The notes under the pieces: generated by a model | What the model was told of the DNA's origin: nothing | The model's database searches: none | Seen by the model: the letters and a program-made list of their open reading frames with translations, nothing else | Part shown: in pieces, positions 60,207-64,000 of the stretch | How the letters are laid out: the number at the start of each line of letters is the position of its first letter | Position numbering within the stretch: position 1 is the first letter of the stretch | Program-made: the position numbers and the translations under genes | Assembly: GCF_003991405.1 (NCBI RefSeq) | Contig: NZ_RPEN01000153.1 | Coordinates: 1 to 64,000 of the forward strand | DNA: 64,000 nucleotides | DNA from: Pseudorhodobacter sp. E13 | GTDB taxonomy: Bacteria > Pseudomonadota > Alphaproteobacteria > Rhodobacterales > Rhodobacteraceae | Direction: 5' to 3'

Positions 60207-61295
60207 TTACATCGACTGCGTGCGGGTCCGCTGACGGGTATAGGCGCCGTCGGACTTGTCAATCCAAGCTGCCGAGGACTTCATCGACGCGGTGTAGCTG
60301 TCATAGACGCGCTTATACAGCTCATCGCCCATGTTCTCGTCATGCACTTCCTGGCTGGCCTTTGCAAAGGCATCCCAGACGCTGTCCGGGAATTCCAGCG
60401 TTTTCACGCCAGCCGATTGCAGGCGGGTCAAAGCTGAGGAGTTGTTCGACAAGAACTGCGCGAGGTTCCACTGATGGCCTTCGCCTGCGGCGACTTCGAC
60501 GATCTTTTGCTGTGCCGGGGTCAGCGATTCGAACACTTCACGGTTCATTGCCAGCGACAGGCCTGCACCCGGCTCATGGAAGCCAGCGGTATAGTAGAAC
60601 TTGGTGATTTCCTGGAAACCGGCCTTTTCGTCAGCCCAGGGGCCGATCCACTCGGTGCCGTCAATCGCGCCGGAGGCCAGCGCCTGATACACTTCGCCGC
60701 CCGGAAGGTTCTGCACCGATGCGCCCAGTTTGCCCAGCGCTTTGCCGCCAAGGCCCGGCATACGGAATTTCAAGCCGTTGAAGTCATCAGCCGAGGTGAT
60801 TTCCTTGCGGAACCAGCCACCAGCCTGTGCGCCGGTGTTACCGCCGAGGAAGGATTTCAGACCAAAGGTCTGGCCCAGCTCGTCGTGGAATTCATGGCCG
60901 CCGCCGTGATAATACCAGTTCACCAGTTCCTGCGCGGTCATGCCCATCGGAACGCAGGTAAAGAAGGCGTAAGCCGGGTGCTGACCGACGAAGTAATAGT
61001 CAGCGCCGTGATACATATCAGCCTGACCCGAGGTCACAGCGTCAAACACTTCGAATGCGCCAACCAGTTCGCCTGCGGCTTTCAGATCAACGGTCAACTG
61101 ACCATCGGTCATCGCGGTGATCATATCGGCATCGCGCTGCGCGCTGTCATGCACGCCAGCAAGGCCACGGCCCCAGGTTGTTACCATCGTCAGGGTGCGG
61201 TTGCCCTGCGCATACATCGGCGCGGCAAGCGTGGATGCGGCTGCTGCGGTTGCGCCACCGATGGTGGCTTTCGTCAAGAATGAACGACGATCCAT
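60207..61295 (-). CDS. TRAP transporter substrate-binding protein (TakP-like)
   Basis: A 362-aa periplasmic binding protein with a twin-arginine-like signal (MDRRSFLTKATIGG). It resembles TakP, the alpha-keto-acid-binding protein of Rhodobacter sphaeroides, in blocks such as GGNTGAQAGGWFRKEI, LKFRMPGLGGKALGKLG and IDGTEWIGPWADEKAGF. The ligand is probably a 2-oxo or hydroxy acid. Start at 61295, with GGAGG 7 bases upstream. Highest-expressed member expected, by the downstream hairpin. Confidence 0.92.
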   Translation of the reverse strand: MDRRSFLTKATIGGATAAAASTLAAPMYAQGNRTLTMVTTWGRGLAGVHDSAQRDADMITAMTDGQLTVDLKAAGELVGAFEVFDAVTSGQADMYHGADYYFVGQHPAYAFFTCVPMGMTAQELVNWYYHGGGHEFHDELGQTFGLKSFLGGNTGAQAGGWFRKEITSADDFNGLKFRMPGLGGKALGKLGASVQNLPGGEVYQALASGAIDGTEWIGPWADEKAGFQEITKFYYTAGFHEPGAGLSLAMNREVFESLTPAQQKIVEVAAGEGHQWNLAQFLSNNSSALTRLQSAGVKTLEFPDSVWDAFAKASQEVHDENMGDELYKRVYDSYTASMKSSAAWIDKSDGAYTRQRTRTQSM

Positions 61296-61389
61296 GTAGT
61301 CTCCTCCCATGAGATTACCCCTCCTGAACTGGCGGGGCCGTTTATACGTGAGACCGACCATAGCGGCGGAATCCCGCGCAAGGAATACC

Positions 61390-61403
61390 TACTACTACGT
61401 AGA
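61390..61403. promoter_or_regulatory. Possible response-regulator site (TACTACTACGTAGA)
   Basis: CTACGTAG (61395-61402) is an 8-bp palindrome in a TAC-rich context, in the 282-bp region between the divergent TRAP operon and the kinase gene. The form resembles binding sites of NarL/FixJ-type regulators such as the one encoded at 62960-63598. The rest of 61296-61577 shows no gene. Confidence 0.4.
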
Positions 61404-61577
61404 GCCCGCGCAAACTGGACAAATTTTCAGACCAGTTTCGCGATTTACACCATAGTGGCAAGGCCAATCCCCCGCGACCCTTGCTGGCATTGACGCAGGC
61501 GCGCCAACAACGGCATTCTACGATTCGCATTGCGGCGGGGGATCGGGTTGGCCAAGGGCGTCTGGCAGGACATCAGC

Positions 61578-62963
61578 GTGAAGCTAAGCTATGGCCAGAA
61601 GATTTTTCTTCTGGCAACGCTGCCGCTTGTGCTGGCGATGCTGACGGTCGGCTTTCTGGTCCAGCGCGAGTCGCGAGAGATGGCGGATCGCGAAATCGCG
61701 GGGCTGGAGGCGCAACTGATCGCCGCCAAAAAGGCCGAGCTGCGCAACTATCTGTCCATCGCCCGCACGGCCTTTGGCCCGATCTATGGCAACGCCCTGC
61801 CCGATGATGAGGCTGCCAAGCGGGAGGTGCTGCAAATCCTTGCGGCCATGACCTATGGCAACGAAGGCTTTTATTTCGTCTATGATTACGAAGGCAACAA
61901 CCTTGTCAGCCCGCGCCAGACATGGCTGATCGAGCGCAATTGGGCCGGGTTGAAAGACCCCGAAGGCACCCCCGTGGTGGATGAGGTGATCCGGCTGGCG
62001 CGGCAAGGCGCGGGCTATCACAGCTATGTCTGGCCCAAGCCCAGCACGGGCGAGAATGCCAATATGGTGTCTTATGTCATCGGCTTGCAGGATTGGCGTT
62101 GGGCCATCGGCACCGGGATTTTCATCGACGATGTGCTGACATCGGTCGCCGCGGCCCGCGCAGAAACCGAAGCGCGCGTGCAGCGCACCTTTCTTTATAT
62201 CGGGGCGATCACGCTGGCCTCGGTCTTGGTGGTGTTTCTGTCGGGGCTGATGCTGAACCTGCGCGAACGCAGGCTGGCCGAGGACAAGCTGAAGGCGCTG
62301 ACCCAACGGGTGTTTGACACCCAAGAAGAAGAACGCGGCCGCGTGGCGCGCGAATTGCATGACAGCATCAGCCAGATCCTTGTCGGTGTGCGCTATACGC
62401 TGGAACTGGCGCGGCGCAGGCAGGCCACCGGCGATGCGCGGGCGGGTGAAAGCCTGAATTCCGGCATCGACCATCTGAACGGCGCCATCCAGGAAGTGCG
62501 CCGCATCAGCCGCGATCTGCGCCCCGGCGTGCTGGACGATCTGGGCCTTGGCCCTGCCCTGCAATCCTTGGCCGAGGAATTCGGCAAGCGCACCGGAATC
62601 AAGGTGGAATTTGAAACCGTGGTCTTTCGCAACCGCTTGGATCAGGATGCCAAGATCGCGCTTTACCGCATTGCCCAAGAGGCGCTGACCAATATCGAAC
62701 GCCACGCAGGCGCGACCGAGGTGGCGGTTCTGGTGCGCGGCACCAAGAATGGCGCGATTCTGCGCATACAGGACAACGGGCGCGGCATGCCACCCCAGCG
62801 CGCCGAAGTGCAAGGCCTTGGCCTGCGCAACATGGCCGAGCGGATGGAACGTCTGGACGGCACCCTGCGCATCCTGTCCACCAAAACCGGCACCACGATC
62901 GAAGCGCAGGTGCCATTGACCCATATGCTGCCCCCGGCAGGCCGAACAAAGGTAAGCGCATGA
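61578..62963 (+). CDS. Cache-domain sensor histidine kinase (HisKA_3)
   Basis: A 461-aa kinase with an N-terminal helix (about residues 7-28), a periplasmic single-cache domain (about 35-180; YGNEGFYFVYDYEGNNL, WRWAIGTGIFIDDV), and a second helix (about 192-212). The HisKA_3 region has EEERGRVARELHDSISQIL (phospho-His in ELHD), and the HATPase has EALTNIERHAGA and GLGLRNMAERM. The start at GTG 61578 has AGGA 7 bases upstream; a TTG at 61530 would add 16 residues. It is divergent from the TRAP operon, so it probably senses the TRAP substrate. Confidence 0.9.
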   Translation: MKLSYGQKIFLLATLPLVLAMLTVGFLVQRESREMADREIAGLEAQLIAAKKAELRNYLSIARTAFGPIYGNALPDDEAAKREVLQILAAMTYGNEGFYFVYDYEGNNLVSPRQTWLIERNWAGLKDPEGTPVVDEVIRLARQGAGYHSYVWPKPSTGENANMVSYVIGLQDWRWAIGTGIFIDDVLTSVAAARAETEARVQRTFLYIGAITLASVLVVFLSGLMLNLRERRLAEDKLKALTQRVFDTQEEERGRVARELHDSISQILVGVRYTLELARRRQATGDARAGESLNSGIDHLNGAIQEVRRISRDLRPGVLDDLGLGPALQSLAEEFGKRTGIKVEFETVVFRNRLDQDAKIALYRIAQEALTNIERHAGATEVAVLVRGTKNGAILRIQDNGRGMPPQRAEVQGLGLRNMAERMERLDGTLRILSTKTGTTIEAQVPLTHMLPPAGRTKVSA

Positions 62964-63598
62964 CCCCCCGTATCCGTGTTCTGATTGTCGACGATCACCC
63001 GATGGTCGCCCAAGGTATCAGCGCCATTCTGGAAACCTATGACGATATCGACGTGGTGGGCACCCTGTGCAACGGGCGCGAGGCGATCGAGCAGATCGAG
63101 GCGATAGACCCCGATGTGATGTTGCTGGACCTGAACATGCCGCAGATGAACGGGTTGACCGCGTCCGAGATCATTCTGGAAAAGCGTCCCGACACGCGTA
63201 TCCTGATCCTGTCGATGCATGAAAGCCCGGAATATATCACCACCGCGCTGAACCATGGCGCGATGGGCTATCTGCTCAAGGATGTGCCGACCGAAGAGAT
63301 CAAGCTGGCCATCGACGCAGTGATGCAGGGCAAACGCTATCTTTGCGCCGGGGCGGCGAGCGCGATCAAACCCGAAACCGATGGCGCGCGCGAGGCCCTG
63401 ACCAGCCGGGAACAAACCATCCTGCTGGAACTGGCGCAGGGCAAAAGCAACAAGGATGTGGCACTTGCGCTGGATATTTCCGTGCGCACCGTGGAAACCC
63501 ATCGCAAGAACATCAAGCGCAAGCTGGGCATTTCCTCGACCGCGGGGCTGACGCGCTATGCGATGGAACACGGGGTGTTGCAGGGCACGGGTATCTGA
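62960..63598 (+). CDS. LuxR/NarL-family response regulator
   Basis: A 212-aa protein with a receiver (VDDHPMVAQG; phospho-acceptor Asp in VMLLDLNMPQMNG; LSMHESPEY; Lys in YLLKDVP). A C-terminal GerE-type helix-turn-helix follows (ALTSREQTILLELAQGKSNKDVA; VRTVETHRKNIKRKLG). It overlaps the kinase gene by 4 bases (ATGA). Likely targets include the divergent TRAP operon. Confidence 0.94.
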   Translation: MTPRIRVLIVDDHPMVAQGISAILETYDDIDVVGTLCNGREAIEQIEAIDPDVMLLDLNMPQMNGLTASEIILEKRPDTRILILSMHESPEYITTALNHGAMGYLLKDVPTEEIKLAIDAVMQGKRYLCAGAASAIKPETDGAREALTSREQTILLELAQGKSNKDVALALDISVRTVETHRKNIKRKLGISSTAGLTRYAMEHGVLQGTGI

Positions 63599-63649
63599 CG
63601 CGCGGCGCTTGCGCAGGGTTTGCGCCATGTCATCAACGGGGGGCGGCTT

Positions 63650-64000
63650 TTGTTCAGCTATATCTGCATCGGCACCAATGATCTGCCGCGCGCGGTGGCC
63701 TTTTATGATGCGGTGATGGCGCCTTTGGGTCATGCTCGGATTGACCTTGATCTGCTGGGCGGCAATGCAACATGGGGGCTGGATGATCCCGGCCCGCATC
63801 TCTGGGTCACCACCCCGTTTGATGGCCGCGCGGCAAACCCCGGCAATGGCAGCATGTTTTCGCTGTTGGCCCAGAGCCGCGCGCAGGTCGATGCCGCCTA
63901 TGCCGCCGCCCGCGCCCATGCCGCGCTGTGCGAAGGCCCGCCGGGGTTGCGCCCGCAATATGGCCCAAGCTTCTATGCCGCCTACCTGCGCGACCCGGAC
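63650..64000 (+). CDS. VOC-family protein (partial, runs off the window)
   Basis: The open frame reads to the window end (at least 117 residues): LFSYICIGTNDLPRAVAFYD, then LGGNATWGLDDPGPHLWVTTP, as in glyoxalase/bleomycin-resistance (vicinal oxygen chelate) proteins. No ATG is in frame; a TTG at 63650 preceded by GGGGGGCGGC is the best start, with TTG 63620 as an alternative. It lies 51 bases after the response regulator. Confidence 0.75.
   Translation, partial: MFSYICIGTNDLPRAVAFYDAVMAPLGHARIDLDLLGGNATWGLDDPGPHLWVTTPFDGRAANPGNGSMFSLLAQSRAQVDAAYAAARAHAALCEGPPGLRPQYGPSFYAAYLRDPD

Overview
The window is high-GC, gene-dense chromosomal DNA from an alphaproteobacterium, most probably a member of the Rhodobacterales (Rhodobacteraceae). 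The reasons are the recA-alaS neighbourhood, a GTTC-N7-GTTC LexA box in front of recA, CckA, a CcmABCDG cytochrome c maturation cluster, CobS/CobT cobaltochelatase subunits, the DMSP lyase DddP and several TRAP/ABC uptake systems. I see no rRNA, tRNA, CRISPR array, prophage or insertion sequence. 62 protein genes are called, including two (19185-19340 and 26183-26329) that are very short.

Layout. 1-219: a 61-bp tandem repeat with a perfect internal palindrome. 220-8357: typA, a glutamine amidotransferase, DUF1330, alaS, recA (SOS box) and a divergent sulfotransferase-like gene. 8364-14304 (minus strand): cckA (CtrA box), an RsmB-like RNA methyltransferase, guaB and a DUF3445 heme protein. 14432-22394 (plus strand): dddP, a hydrolase-OsmC fusion, purB, two small secreted Cys-motif proteins, an orphan fliG, a DMT exporter and a lipid acyltransferase. 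22401-30297: a DUF1223 gene, acnA, a tiny gene with its own LexA box, the ccm cluster and tgt. 30441-37808: modABC, cobS, cobT and an M24 aminopeptidase. 37843-44961: an RTX-like protein, sufE, a lipoprotein, then a response regulator / small membrane protein / symporter-histidine kinase operon and a short-chain-acyl-type regulator.

45135-54757 is mostly a pyrimidine (or hydantoin) catabolic region: an ABC transporter (binding protein, two permeases, ATPase), dihydropyrimidinase, an N-carbamoyl-amidohydrolase, and a divergent RutR-type regulator with a near-consensus RutR operator between them. A GH114-like gene, a small lipoprotein, a coiled-coil gene and a methyltransferase-like gene sit inside it. 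The first-step enzyme, dihydropyrimidine dehydrogenase, is not in the window.

54770-64000 holds a UPF0303 gene, a PepSY / cytochrome b561 / membrane-bound LuxR operon, and an unusually large TRAP transporter (785-aa DctM, 315-aa DctQ, TakP-like binding protein) divergent from a cache-domain histidine kinase and LuxR response regulator that probably control it. The window ends inside a VOC-family gene.

The observation I consider most worth following is the 48-residue membrane protein at 26183-26329. It stands alone between the acnA terminator and the convergent ccmG, and is preceded by a perfect GTTC-N7-GTTC box like that of recA. It may be an undescribed SOS-induced small inner-membrane protein.
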